NCBI GenBank assembly: GCA_039096225.1
Contig: JBBPEB010000007.1
Location: 930,001-994,000, forward strand
Reading direction: 5' to 3'
Length of the DNA stretch: 64,000 bases
Origin: Blastocystis sp. Blastoise
Lineage: Eukaryota; Sar; Bigyra; Opalinata; Blastocystidae
Shown here: positions 32,326 through 52,770 of the stretch, one piece after another
Layout: every line of letters begins with the position of its first letter
How positions within the stretch are numbered: the stretch's first letter is position 1
The notes under the pieces: model-generated
What the model saw: only the letters and a program-made list of their open reading frames with translations
The model's database searches: none
Told to the model about the DNA's origin: nothing
Position numbers and translations under genes: made by a program

Positions 32326-33435
32326 TTAATATAAATACTGTTTTAATTTATTATATTCTGTTATTACTAATCCACTTTGACCTTCTGTTAAATGAAATGA
32401 ACTATATATATAATAAGCAAAATATATATATAATTATATATATATTTACGTATGTAATAATTGACGAATAAAAGAAATAAAATCATTATTAATATCATTC
32501 ATATTAAATAAAGATATTTGTGATTCAATTTGTATTTTTTTGATAGTAATTGGATTTGATGATAAATTTTGATTTTCATATGTATATATATAAGAAGTAG
32601 TAGTATATAGAGGAGTAGGAAGAATAGAAAATAGAGAATAACATAGATATTGAGGAATTGATATATATAGAAGAGGTGATATTGTAGATATAGTAGATGT
32701 ATCTATAGGCATAATATTTGTAGATTGAAGTAGTATATCACATGTATACTTCAAACTCTCTTTTGAAAATGATTGCTATAGATATAAGGTATATTATTAT
32801 ATACATTATATACACTAATTCATTATAAATCATAAAAATTAATATATATATATATATATACACTAGACAACAATGAGTAAACTTCATATATATATAATAA
32901 TGAATCGATACAATTACTTTTCTCTTTGATATCTTCATTTCCCCACGGGAAATTACTTGTAATATCTACATTAATAATATCAAACTCATTCTTTATTTGT
33001 TTATATAAACAATATAATCCTAATTCATAATATATATATCTATTTTCTGAAAGAGTTTTAACTCGTTCATGCCATTGAGAAATAGACTAGTTATATATAT
33101 ATTATTATATATATTTATATATATTTATTATAATTATTATTTTTATATACTAAATAATAGAATATATATTTTAAAAAAATTAATTTATATTTCATATAAT
33201 AATAAATGTTATAAATAACTATTATCGAATAATAATAATTATTATATATATACATCTATATTATCATTATTAACCACAGAATATCGTTTCTTCCTTATTA
33301 GTTGAATACCTTCTTCAATATATGTATATAACTCTATAGGGCAATCTGAAGATTCATTAGGAATGTAGTCTCCCACGGGAATCTTCGATAAAATATCCAC
33401 AAATGAAGAAAAGAAAAGAGATACTGTTGGCGCCA

Positions 33436-33472
<37 letters not shown>

Positions 33473-34214
33473 GTTTATGTATATATTTACCATTAATAAT
33501 GTCCAGAGATTTTGAATATAACTTTTATTATTTATAAACTATATATATATTTATATATATATATATTACATATAATATATATATATATATTACATATAAT
33601 ATATATATATATTCAAATATATACATCAGGAATAGTGCCATTCTTACAAAATTGTCTGACTTTCTGTATATATATATTAATATCATCATTATATTCTTTA
33701 GATGTGTTTGAAACAGAAGATTCATTATATATGGGCCATTCTTCTATATATATATATTAATAATCATGATTATTAAAACTATTTTTATAATATTATTCTT
33801 ATTTTAATATTTATAATTATGTATAATAAGTATATATATATAAATAAGCTATATAATATAGATACGTTCGTTATTGATAGCTTTGTATATATTTTGTAAA
33901 TAATTCCATTGTTGACGTAGAGGATAAGAGAGAAGAGTGACATCTGTATTATTAATAGATATATATAAAGAAAGAGAAGTAGGCGATGGAATAGATGATA
34001 ACGAGGAAATCTATATATATATATATTCATATATAGTATTCTTAATAATATTATATATATAGAGAGACTTATATACTTCATGTATAATAGAGTCAGTATA
34101 AATATAACACTGTGTTGATTTATTTTCTTTATAGCATCCTAATCCAGTTAATAACCGTGGGAATGTATCAAATAATTGATAACAGTTATGCACAGTATAT
34201 GAAATTTTGTTCAT
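32326..34214 (-). CDS. Unrecognised multi-exon protein
   Basis: Starting at MNKISYTVHNCYQLFDTFPR (ATG at 34214), eight exons join with matching phases: about 34080-34214, 33885-34017, 33628-33745, 33492-33539, 33257-33436, about 32870-33087, 32453-32775 and 32326-32400. The product is roughly 400 residues, rich in Ile, Tyr and Ser. Recognisable pieces are VTLLSYPLRQQWNYLQNIYK, FCKNGTIPD, SLFFSSFVDILSKIPVGDY, SISQWHERVKTLSENRYIYY and a C-terminal LVITEYNKLKQYLY. It looks largely helical, has no signal peptide and no clear membrane segment. I recognise no family. Three copies of the G+C-rich exonic word fall in its exons (32943, 33373, 34155). Confidence 0.6.
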
Positions 34215-34243
34215 TATAAAGGAAATATATATATATTGTTTTA

Positions 34244-35218
34244 TTATTTAGAAATAATTAATAATAGTAATATTGTTAATATAAAAAAGGATATTGTATC
34301 TTTATTCAAAAGTTTTAATGGATGGGAAGATATTTCATATCTATATATAAATAAAATATAATAATTAATATAATAATTAGTATAATATATAATTAATATA
34401 ATATATAATTAATATAATATAATAATTAATATAATATATAATCAATATAATATAATAATCAACATAATAATTAATATAATAATCAATATAATAATATACG
34501 TAGAATATTGATTTTTCAGGAATGATTGTCCAATGAATTGAATAGATTGATTCGTGTCCCATGTATAGAATAGAAATGGTATATTTGGAAAGAAACGATA
34601 TGAAGTACGATAGTGTTGAATCTTTGAATATATTCTATGTTATATATATAATAATAATAATAATAATATAAATTTATACTATATAGAGAATAAATAAAAT
34701 AATTCTATTCATACTGTTCAGATAAAGGAGATAAATAAGATATATCCAAATAATATTTTCTTGTAGCAGGAATATACTATGATAAATAGGAAGACAATAT
34801 ATATATATATAGTATAAAAGATATTCTACATACATCGTTTGGTTTGACTTCTTCTGATGAATAAATAGAACTAGTCTCGTGAATTAGAAGACTCTCTATA
34901 ATATGGTTTATTGACTATTTCCTATTAATTTCATATAAATAAAAACGTACACTAGAATCTGTTGTAAATGAAATATTCAACTTCTTCATAATGGATAATA
35001 AAGAGAAATCAGCTACTAAGAGAAATGTGTCAAATAAATCACAAATATATCTTAATGAACTTGAAGTATCATTTGAAACGTATATGAAAGCAATTGTACC
35101 AACAACAGAAACCTTATCTCCGTTAGATAGAGACTGAAAACAATTAGATAAATCCCTATTAATCTTCTAATCAATAAAAAATATATATAATATTTTACCC
35201 ATTGTCTATGTCATCCAT
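34244..35218 (-). CDS. Unrecognised protein with C-terminal membrane anchor
   Basis: Five exons starting at the ATG at 35218 (MDDIDNGDLSNCFQSL) join in frame and end in TAA at 34244; the product is about 200 residues. Visible segments are NGDKVSVVGTIAFIYV, YICDLFDTFLLVADFSLL, IPATRKYYLDISYLSPLSEQ, RFFPNIPFLFYTWDTNQSIQ and the very hydrophobic tail TISFFILTILLLLIISK. The last 17 residues form one membrane helix at the extreme C-terminus, the topology of a tail-anchored protein. I do not recognise the family. The next minus-strand gene starts only 29 bases after the stop, and the divergent glycosyltransferase gene starts 87 bases upstream. Confidence 0.6.
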
Positions 35219-35305
35219 ACTGAATATATAATACACAAAAAAATTTTAAAAAACACTAAAAACGAAGGATAAAATGCAGAAAATATTTTTTCGGTAGATA
35301 AAGCA
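35219..35305. promoter_or_regulatory. Very short divergent promoter (87 bases)
   Basis: The region between the starts of the minus-strand tail-anchored gene (35218) and the plus-strand glycosyltransferase (35306) is only 87 bases and A-rich. Both leaders and promoters must overlap here. Confidence 0.5.
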
Positions 35306-38373
<3,068 letters not shown>

Positions 38374-38774
38374 TTGTGATTTTCAAACCCTTCATCAGTC
38401 TCATACTGTTTCATCATGCCTTAGTTGTACTTCAAATTTCTATTATGTTATTTCTGAAGTAGAATTCTTTATTATTATGTTAATCTCAATGAGTTCTTTT
38501 TTTTTTAATTTTTTTATTTTTTATTTTATTGTTTTTTATCTATCAATCTAATCCATTATATTTTATAATAATATTTTGTTGTAATTTTATAATCATAAAC
38601 ACTAATTAATCATTTAAAAACGACAAAAAGAAATATCAAATGTTTTCACGAGAATATTATTTATTGAAGACAAATTCAAATATGTCCCGTAATTCTAAAC
38701 CGAGAACTATTTTTTTAATTTCATTTTCTTTTTTTCATCCATTTTATTTAATTATATATAAATTATTTTATAAA

Positions 38775-39390
38775 ATGTCTACCCCAGATGATTGTGATTT
38801 CCATATTGTCGTTAAAAACGAATTTCAATTGTTAACTGAACAATATGAAGACGAATTAGACAAAGAAATGCCAGATCAATCCATTATTTACAAATATGCA
38901 ACAGAATGTACGAAGCAAAAAGATCACGATACTATTGAAAATGGAATACAATTATTAGAAAATTTGGCTGATGATAATTATGAAACTGTAAATTGTCTCT
39001 TGAGTGTTGTCGAAGCAAATATTAAAATTGGTAAATTATATGAAGGAAGAAAGATATGTGAACGTATTCTTAATAAAGAACCTTGTAATCCAAAAGCCAC
39101 AAAATTATATAATGAAATGGAAAAAATTGTCAAATCAAGTATGTAATATTATTATATATATATAAATATATATTTTTTTATAATGTTATACTATATTATT
39201 TTTTTAAACATTTACATGATTTCTTTATTCACTAGATATATATGTATATTTATGTATATAGTTGATTATATATATTCATTTTATTATAACTTATATATAT
39301 GTTATAGAAGGTGTACCAGGATTATTAATTATTACTGGTGTTTCTTTAGCTACATTATTTATTATTAATCGTATGTGCAGACGACATTAA
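38775..39390 (+). CDS. FIS1: Mitochondrial fission protein Fis1
   Basis: Two exons, 38775-39138 and 39308-39390, encode 148 residues. I start at MSTPDDCDFHIVV. The frame stays open upstream to an ATG at 38640, but the 45 extra residues are hydrophobic and untypical for the family. The TPR-like core has FQLLTEQYEDELDKE, then YKYATECTKQKDHDTIENGI, YNYLLSVVEANIK-like helix pairs (visible as VNCLLSVVEANIKIGKLYEG) and CERILNKEPCNPKATKLY. The second exon encodes the tail anchor GVPGLLIITGVSLATLFIIN and a basic end RMCRRH. Fis1 sits in the outer mitochondrial and peroxisomal membranes and acts with dynamin-type GTPases in organelle division. Confidence 0.92.
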
Positions 39391-39740
39391 ATTAATAGTA
39401 CGCTATATATTTTTATTTATTGATTTCTATGTATATTTTTGTTATATATTTGTTTTACAAAGTTTTTATCTTCTTGTGTAATATATTTAAATAGTTTGTG
39501 TCATAATTCACATCATAAAAAACTTTTTAAAATAATAGCAACCATTTATTGTTGTTTTTATAATTTTATGTTATCAGTAAAAATGAAACATAAAAATGAT
39601 TTTCTGTTTTTCTATTATTTTCAAATAAATAAGCAAACAATGCACATACAGAGAATAAAAAAATATAAATAATAATGATATATACTATTATTACTAATGT
39701 AGAATATATGTATAGAGTAATAAGTTGATACATATATTGA

Positions 39741-43330
<3,590 letters not shown>

Positions 43331-43607
43331 CTTATCTGTATAAATATATTGAATTTATATGAAAAATAGCAACAATAATAGAGAATTCTTCAATAATTAT
43401 TATTCTATAAAATTCGTGAATAAAAGAAAAAGACTGGATACTTTGGTATATAATCATGAATGTCGGCTTCAGAAGGCTAAAAATATCAAGAAAAAAGAAA
43501 GAGACAAAAAATAGATATTCCCAGGAAGAATCAGAAACCATCGAATTTCTTAAACAAAACTTGAATCACCCAAATATAAACTATTTATTTGGCTTATTTA
43601 AACAAGA

Positions 43608-45487
43608 ATGTCTCTCCCAACTTGGTATTTTATGAATTTAGTACTTTATTAAAATGCTTTAGTGATCCTACATTTTTCCAATTTGTTGATTCTTTGAGAA
43701 GTGTCGATAACGATGTCCGTAAAGCTGCTGAAGATCAATTCAAAACTTTACAAGAACAAGATGCTTATGGTCTTATCATTCAATTCCTTGGTTGTTACTT
43801 CTCTTCTGAGAATGGAACTGTAAGAGCTTACTGTGCTATTATGTTAAAGAAACTTACTACTCTTCTTACTTGGTCTAAGTTTGATGCTACTCAACAAAAA
43901 ACTATTTGTGACTTGTTATTACATGCTTTCCAAAATGAAACTGATGCTAATGCTCGTCACCAAGTTTCTAATATTATTGCACCTGTTTCTGGATTAACAA
44001 AGGAATGGCCTGAGTTATTACCTTGTTTAAATAGTGCTTGTACTCATTCAGATCCTCTTGTTCAATGTGAAGGAATTTATATTTTAGGAGAAATGTCTGA
44101 TTATTCTCTTGAAGTATATATATATTATATATATATTATATATTATATTATATTATTATATATAATTTTTTTTTATTATATTTTAGGTCATTCAACCTAT
44201 TATTAATGATATTCATACTGTATTCAAACAATGTATTAGCGGACAAAACCCTCAGGTTAAATTCGCAGCTGCTAAAGTATATATATATTATTATTATTGT
44301 TATATTTATTATTCTTTTATTTATTTAATTATAATATATATATATTAATAAAACTATTTTACAAGCTACTCTTACTTTCTTATTATGTTTAAATGAAGAA
44401 AAATTTAATCCTTTTGTTTCTCAAATTCCCGTGGTTCTTCAAGTAATTAAAGGATTACTAGAAATAGGTAATGAAGAAGATGCTCAACAATTACTTATTT
44501 CTCTTGGAGATATCTGCAGGTATATATATATATATATTATTTTTTTATATTTATTTTTTTTTTTTTATCTATTTTACTATATCCCCTTTTTTTATTATTT
44601 TATTTTTAATAAATTTTAACAATAAATCATTAATATATATATATATATATTATTAGATTGAATGTCGTATTATTAAATCAATGGGTACCTGGTATAAGTA
44701 GTTGTATGATTCAAATTGCTTCTCTTCCTGTATCTGTTGAAACGGTTAAACAAGCTCTTGAAGTCCTTATTGCTATCAGTGAAACTAATTCAAGTATATA
44801 TTTATTGTTATTATTGTTTTTTCTTTTTTTGTTGTTAGTATGATTTTATTTATATATGTTTTTATATTCTGTATATAGCCTATCTTCGTAAGAATATGAA
44901 TGCCCTTAGTAATATTGTTGGTTGTTTACTTCATCATATGTGTATTATTGATGATGATGATACTTGGGAACAAGGTATATATGGAGATGAAGAAGAAATG
45001 AGCAATTCTCTTGATACCAACTATCTTATGGCTTCTTCTGTATTTATTATATTTATTATTATGTTTATATTATATTTATTATGTGTTATATTCATTATGT
45101 TTATTATGTTTATTTTATTTTTATTTTTATTTTTATTTTTATTTTATCATTATTATGTTTATTATTATAGATTTTAGAGAGATTATGTTTGAATGTACGT
45201 GGTGCTAATATCTATAGAGAAGTAACTAAGAACCTTAAAGGATTAATCATGAATAAAGACTGGAAACAAAGAAGAGCTGCTTATTCTGCTATTTGGTGTA
45301 TTGCTGATGGTTGTTCTAAGAATATAGAAAAGGATTTAGGTACTTGGGTTAACTATATTATTACTGGTCTTAATGATGTTCATCCTCGTGTTGTATTTGC
45401 TGCTCTTTTCGCTTTAGGAGGTCTTGAAATATCTCTTCAACCTAAAATACAAAAAGAATTCGGATCAATGGTATGTATTCAATATAT

Positions 45488-45526
<39 letters not shown>

Positions 45527-45531
45527 TTTGT

Positions 45532-45614
<83 letters not shown>

Positions 45615-46617
45615 TAAATGTTTATATATAATTATCCTATTTATTATATATTTATTCTATTTATTAATTTATTTGTTATTTATTTATTATATTTATATCA
45701 TAATAATTCTTTTCTCTATATATAGATATTAGAGAGTTTAATGGGATTAATTCAAAAGAATCCTTGCATGCGTATTCAAGGTCACATTGCTAGTTGTTTA
45801 TTATCTTTCTTTAGTGTAGATAAACTTGGAAAGAATATATATAAACGTTATCTTGATACTATTATGAACTTTTTAGTTACTCTTTGTGGTATTAAGTATA
45901 TTTATATATAATTGTATAGTTATTATAATTATTCTTTTTATTTATATTAATTTCCTTATTATAGTTATTATTTTTATTTTAAATATAATACTTATTTATT
46001 ATATTTATTTATATATATATATAGTCAACCTGACCTTCAAACTGAAGCTGTTGGTGCTATTAATGCTATTTCTTCTATTACTAAGAGTGCTTTTGCTCCT
46101 TATTATGCTCCTATTATATTAGGATTAAAGGGTATTTGTGATAGTGATTTAACAGATAGTAACTTAGATTTACATAAGAACTGCTATGATTGCATTAGTA
46201 TATAGATTTTTTTTTTTATTTTTTTTTTTTTTTTTTATTTTTTTTTGCATATATTTATTTCAGTATATAATATCTAATTATATTTATTATTATTATTATT
46301 ATTATAGGTAGTATATTATTGAATATGGGTAAAGATAAAGTATCTCAAGAAGCTAATGAGATAGAACTATATATGTGCAATAAATTATTCTCTCTTCCTG
46401 AAACAGATTTACGTGTACCTATATTATTAGATACTGTTAGTAGTATTTATGATTGTATTAATCAAAATAGAGATCAACTTTTAAGCCAACTTATTCCTTG
46501 TATATTAAAATTCGCTTCTATTGAAATTGAAGTCAGTGCTACTCCTATTCTTAATGAAAATGATGTTGTTGAACAAGAAGGATATGAAAATTATCAAGTT
46601 GAATTAAAGAATATTGG

Positions 46618-46671
<54 letters not shown>

Positions 46672-47059
46672 TATTTATATATATAGGTACTCTCAATATT
46701 TCTTCAAATACTGCTTCTATGGAACTTAAATATTATGCTTTAGGTGCTCTTTATAAATTTATCGAATCTTCTAATAGTGAAATATTACCTTATTTGGACT
46801 CTATATATCAAGTCGTAAGTCCTTTAATTCAATTTAAATTCTACAGTGCTGTTCGTTCTCTTTCTGCTGAATTAATTGGATTACTTTTATCTCGTTATAT
46901 TGATATTAATAATAAAAATAATACTCTTAATATTGAAATGATAACTGGTATGGTTCATAGCGTATTAACTATGTTAGTTACTCAATATGCTGATGAAGCT
47001 GAAGAAGAAGATCAAGAAGGAATTGCTGATGCTATTAGTGTTATTCTTAAGGTATATAG

Positions 47060-47129
<70 letters not shown>

Positions 47130-47855
47130 ATATCCCTATATATATATAGGCTTGTTTAGAGACAGGTAATGATCAAAATGGTACATATATTGATTCTAAG
47201 ATTCATTTACCTTTAGAATATAATCAAGAATTAATGGATAGTTTTGTAAGTTATTTAAGAGATTGTGTAAGTGCTATTACTAGTTATTATGAAGATATTG
47301 ATAAAGAAGATAGAGAAGAACAAGAACAATTAGATGAATTAGAAGATGATATTTCGATCTTAAAAGAAAACTTAGAACATCTTATTGATTCCCTTGGTTA
47401 TATCATCAAATTAGAGAATATTCGTGTTATGAATGAATATAATACTTTAGTTTTACCCATGGCTGATGAATTTATGAGTAATAAACTTGGTCTTATTCAA
47501 TTTGTTGGTATATTATTATATTTATATTTATTATATTTATTATATTTATTATATTTATATTTATTATTTATTATATTTATTATATTAATATTTATTATAT
47601 TTAAAATATCTATATCTATATCTATATCTATATTTACTATCTCTCTATATAGGTTTATGTCCTATTGATGATTTCTTTGAGTATTGTTCTACGGATCTTA
47701 TTGCTCCTCTTGTTCCTCGTTATCTTCCTTTTATGCTTAAGAATGGAAGTAATGTCGATCCTTTCCTTAGACAAGCTTCTCTCTATGGTCTTAAAGTACT
47801 TGTCGATAAACACAGCCAATTAGTCTCTACTCAAGTTGCTGCATATATATATATA

Positions 47856-47944
<89 letters not shown>

Positions 47945-48582
47945 GGCTATTGTAAAGAGTCTTTATAATTCTATTTCTTCACGTGATTCTTCTGATGAAA
48001 TGTACGCTTCTTGTACGGATAACGCTCTTTCTGCTTTACTTGCTGTTTTATTACGTTTCGGTAATACTTTTGATGATCAATTATATAAGCAAATGTGTGG
48101 TGTTATTATTGATTATGTTCCTGCTGTTAATGATGTTATTGAATCTAAATCTATTCATAGAACTTTCGCTCAAGAAGTCATGAAACAAAAAGAAGGTATT
48201 TTCAATTCAAATGACCTCTATAAACGTGCATATATATATATATATATATATTTATTTATTAGCATTATTATTAATATTTCTTTTTCTTTCACTATTTATA
48301 TCATTTAATAAATCAATATTGAATCATCTTCTTCATTATTTAAATATATATAATATCCTATATATATATTATATATAGGCTTTATCAAAGCTTCCTTCTT
48401 TATTAGTTCCTAATTTCGCTGATGCTGATGATGAAGATGAAGAAGCTATGATTGCTGATAAGGAGACTCAAGTTGCTGTTGTCAACTACTTAAAACAATT
48501 ACCTAATGGATATAATGGATTATTAAATAATTATGGTCCTGAAGAAAAGAAATGGATTAGTAAAAAGATGAATTCTTTATAA
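43608..48582 (+). CDS. IPO5: Importin-5 / Kap121-type karyopherin beta
   Basis: Fifteen exons; the first is 17 bases (43608-43624, MSLPTC after joining to 43663-44113). The joined protein is about 1,090 residues of HEAT repeats. It starts with DPTFFQFVDSLRSVDNDVRK, which matches the importin-5 N-terminus, and continues with GCYFSSENGTVRAYCAIMLK, CIADGCSKNIEKDL, WVNYIITGLNDVHPRVVFAA, AYYAPIILGLKGI-like repeat 14 (AFAPYYAPIILGLKGI), and SNVDPFLRQASLYGLKVLV near the end. An acidic loop (DEAEEEDQEG and DKEDREEQEQLDELEDD) is present. Karyopherins of this type bind RanGTP and carry ribosomal proteins and histones into the nucleus. Introns hold (TTTA)n, (TA)n and (TTA)n tracts. Confidence 0.93.
45483..45615. 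repeat. (TTTA)n tetranucleotide microsatellite in an importin intron
   Basis: About 33 TTTA units, one with a T to G change (tttg), in the intron following the exon that ends FGSM. In frame it reads as Leu-Phe-Ile-Tyr repeats, an artefact. Confidence 0.9.
46616..46670. repeat. (TA)n microsatellite in an importin intron
   Basis: About 24 TA units running directly out of the donor GTTATATA in the importin gene. Confidence 0.8.
47858..47944. repeat. (TTA)n microsatellite in an importin intron
   Basis: About 28 TTA units ending directly at the acceptor TATAG of the intron before the exon AIVKSLYNS. A similar shorter tract sits at 47062-47127. Confidence 0.9.
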
Positions 48583-49324
48583 ACAATTTTTTTTTGGTTT
48601 ATTTTTTTATTATTCTTTTATTTTTTTATTTAACTATTTTAATAATTTAATACTATGCATATATTTCATTTATCCTTCTTATTTTTTTGTTTGTTCTATT
48701 TGTTTGTATGTTCTTCTTCATTATCTTGAACTAGACACTTCTAAATATATATTTTTACCTTTTGTTTTGTTATTTTTTTGCTAATTGTAGCTTTGAATTC
48801 ATTATTCATAGGTATATCAAATCTATACATAAATCATCAAATTGTTTTTAAAGAAATTAAAAACTTAAAGGAATCAAATTCATATTTTGACTTTATTGAC
48901 TCGGCATACTAGAAACATACTTTTCTAAAACCTTCACTGATATTTAAATAAGTATATATATTTCATACAGTTTCATTTCTCACTTTGACTTGACAATGTT
49001 CATATCAATGACTTTAGACAGATCATAGCAAGTATATTTGAGACTTACCATACGTTTAATGCATTTCCTTCATATTAAATGGCGAATACCTTGTGATAGC
49101 ATGGCCATGTTTAGTGAATAATAATTATTATTTTCATTTATTTATCTTTAGAATTCAAATTATATATTTCTTATAAGATTTCATTTATTATACAAAAGAA
49201 AATTCTAAGAATACTCTTTAAAACATAGAATAAAAACTACAAAGAACAACAAAATTGTGGAAGTTTTAGTATTTTGACATTATGATAAAAACTTGTAAAT
49301 TTTTCTTCTATTATTTTGTGCAAT
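48583..49324. other. Intergenic between importin and the UBL-LRR gene
   Basis: About 740 bases; the first 100 are T-rich, as expected downstream of a stop. No open frame of protein-like content. It should contain the promoter of the gene starting at 49325. Confidence 0.45.
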
Positions 49325-52264
49325 ATGGATAATATAACTGTTATTATACAATATCAATCACAAGATACTAAATATACAGTTGATTCTGAAAGCTTGTTAT
49401 CTCAACTTAAACTAGACATTTGTGTATGATTCATTTGATATCAATTTATCTATCTTTTTTGTTTTTATAGGATAATTTAGACTGTGGTTATGAGTTGGTT
49501 CAGTTATATAAATCATCTACTTTACTTGAGGGTGATGATTTACTTTCAACATATGGAATACATGATGGAGATTGTCTTCAACTTAGTCTTGAGGATTTGG
49601 TGAATGTGAATGTTGTGTTTTTATCAACGTGTATTAAAAATCGTTACAATGCCGACTTACCCATTCAAGCTGTTATCGATGATCTCTTGAAAACAGTATT
49701 TTTCAATTTTATTTTATTGTTTAAATACTTCTTTCATATATAGAATTTATTTAAGAATGTTGTTTTTCAAACTAAAAGACTTTTAATTACGAATAACTTT
49801 AACAAAGTTCCTATTACTACGTTCCTCAATGAATTATTTCGTGATTTTAATAATACTATTCAATTGCATATTTATTATGTTGATTTATCAACAAATTTGT
49901 TAAGATGTTTAAATTATTCTTATGTAAATATATATAATTTATAATCTATTTTTATTATTTAATTATATATAGAAGGAAAATATTATACGAATTCCTGTTT
50001 ATTGGAAATTTGGTAAAGATATATATACAAGTTATTTACCTCAAAAAGCGACTGTAAAAGATTTTATTATTCAAATTCAAGTATATATTTTTTTTTTCTT
50101 ATTTTTTTTCTTTAATTATTTATTTATATATATAATATTTATAATATTCCCCAACAATTATATAGAGTCATTATTCTTATGATATTACGTTATATACAAT
50201 TACATTTAATAATATTACTCTTAATAATAGAGATATCATTTCACAATATAAAAGTGAAAATAATCCTTTCACCGTGTACTTACGTGTATATACATAATTA
50301 TTTTTATTGTTTTATTCATTGATTATATTTTTTTTTAATATAATTATTATCTTTTTTATTAATATCATTTTTTATTATTTTATATGTATTATATATATAT
50401 ATATATATATAGATTTCCTTCTTTATTGAATCCGATTGTTTTAGTGTTTTATGTGATCCAAGTACTACTGTTTCTCAAGCTATACATAAAATATATGATA
50501 CCTATGGAACAGATGTTATTTTTGTATATATATTCATATATATATATATATGATTCTTTTTCTAAAAATTCGTAATTTATCTTATTTTTATTTTATTTTA
50601 TTTTATTTTATTATATTATATTTTTATTAATTATATATTATATATAAACATAGTGTGCATATTCTGATTTTGGTGCTTTGCCAGTAATTAGTATAAATAA
50701 AGAAATAACTTTAAAACCATCAGATATTGTCATGAATCAATTTAAATCAAATCAACCACTCTTTTATTTAGATTTTGTATATTTATATTTATATATTTAT
50801 ATTATTATAAATTATATATATTTCTTTATTTATTTTATAATTAATAAAAATTTATATTTCTTTTTTATATATTATTATTATTATTATTAATATTTTTTTT
50901 TATATATTATTATTATTAATATGTTTATATATAGTACAAAGTTACTGAAGATGAGTCATTATTTAGTGAATCTTCTAATTATATAGAGAATCTATTTAGT
51001 TTATTATCTCCATTACCTATTCCTTCAATGCCTATATTAGAAGATATTAATGATATTAATAGAGATACAATAATAGAAGAAGATGAATTAGACAAACAAT
51101 GTGAACAATATATTCGTGAATTATCAAATGAAGAAGTTCTAATAGAACAACGTAGAATAGAAATAGAAAAAAAAGAACTAAAAGAAGCTCTATCTGCACC
51201 AATTCGTATTAATGAAGACCAAAAGAATCGTCATTCTAAAAGTCCTTTGTCAAGATATAATGATAATAATAATAATAATGATAATAATAATAATAATAAT
51301 CCAGTTGAAAGAAGTATAGAACAACAGGAATCTAGTATAGAAAGAGAACAAATGAATGTTACTATTAATAGTAATAGAAAAGATAGAAAAGGAGATATTT
51401 CTCCTGCTTCTGATGAAATTGAAACAAATGGTCTCTCCTGTATGTTAACTGTTTTCTTTATATACATATATATATAGCAAGGTTATCACTATTTATTAAT
51501 ATATACTTATTATAATTAATCTATATATGAATAAAACTTATATATATAGCTCCTAGTTTCTCACGTAAAAGTACGTCTGTTTCTCCAACTGTTAATTCAA
51601 ATGTATTATCTTTAAATGTGACTTCTTTCGAAGATTCTACTTCTAATCACTCACTTCGTTCTGCTACTCCTTTGGCGGGAAATCGCGATAATATTCGTAC
51701 TATAAATGAAACGAATAGTCATGCTCAACCTATAGCTAATAATGACGCATCGCACGTCACTCTTACAACACCGCCTGCGTCACCCTCTGTACCATCTTCT
51801 TATCCTATGTCAATCATTGGATTTAATGAGAATAATGAAAACAATTCAAATATACCTAATAATATCAATACTATTAATGCTAAATATAGTATTCCTTCAC
51901 GACCTATTTCTCTTTTTACTCCTCAACCCTCTATATCCATTCCTATTGATAATAATCCAGACAATCGTCGTGTTTCTATGCCTGTTATTCAAACAGGACG
52001 TGGTATAGCTGGTGAGTCTTCAATTCCACGTGCTGGAAGCATATCAAATCCCCAATTATATAATAATTCTAATACACCCCATTCTAATGCTAGCAACTCC
52101 ATTAGGAGAAGCCCTTCGTCTGTATCAATCGCTAGCATATCTCCTACTCCTACTCCTATATCTACAAGAAATAGTGCATCAATAACCACGGGAAACGGAA
52201 CATCTAATGAACCTATTAATCTCAATCAACAAATGGTATATATATTATTATTATTATTATCACA

Positions 52265-52329
<65 letters not shown>

Positions 52330-52738
52330 GTTGTATAGTTTGAAGTATTCTTCTTCAATGTTTTGACACAACAACGTAGTCGAATGACTCCTATGGGTAT
52401 ATACACAATTATGGTTTTAGTTAAATCTTTTAAAGTATTTTGCTATTCTTATTATTATATCTTATATTATTCATTTTATAGAAATACAATTTATATATCT
52501 ACTTTATATATATATATATAGAAAAGCAAAGGTTATAATGCTAATGTATTTGTAAACATTTATATAAATGGAGTCCCTCAATCGTTAACAAACACTATCG
52601 CGTCAATTTCCCTCCAAATTCCAAATCAGAAAATATATCTTCATTCTATTCAAGTATATATTATTATTATGTTTATTATGTTTATTATGTTTATTATTAT
52701 TATATTCTTTATTCTTCTTCATCATCATCATCATCATC

Positions 52739-52770
<32 letters not shown>

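Noticed and set aside
52397-52420. A 24-base mini-intron with GTATAT and TTTTAG ends in the UBL-LRR gene
   Set aside because: Its length is a multiple of three and it stays open in frame (GIYTIMVL), so retention is the simpler reading.
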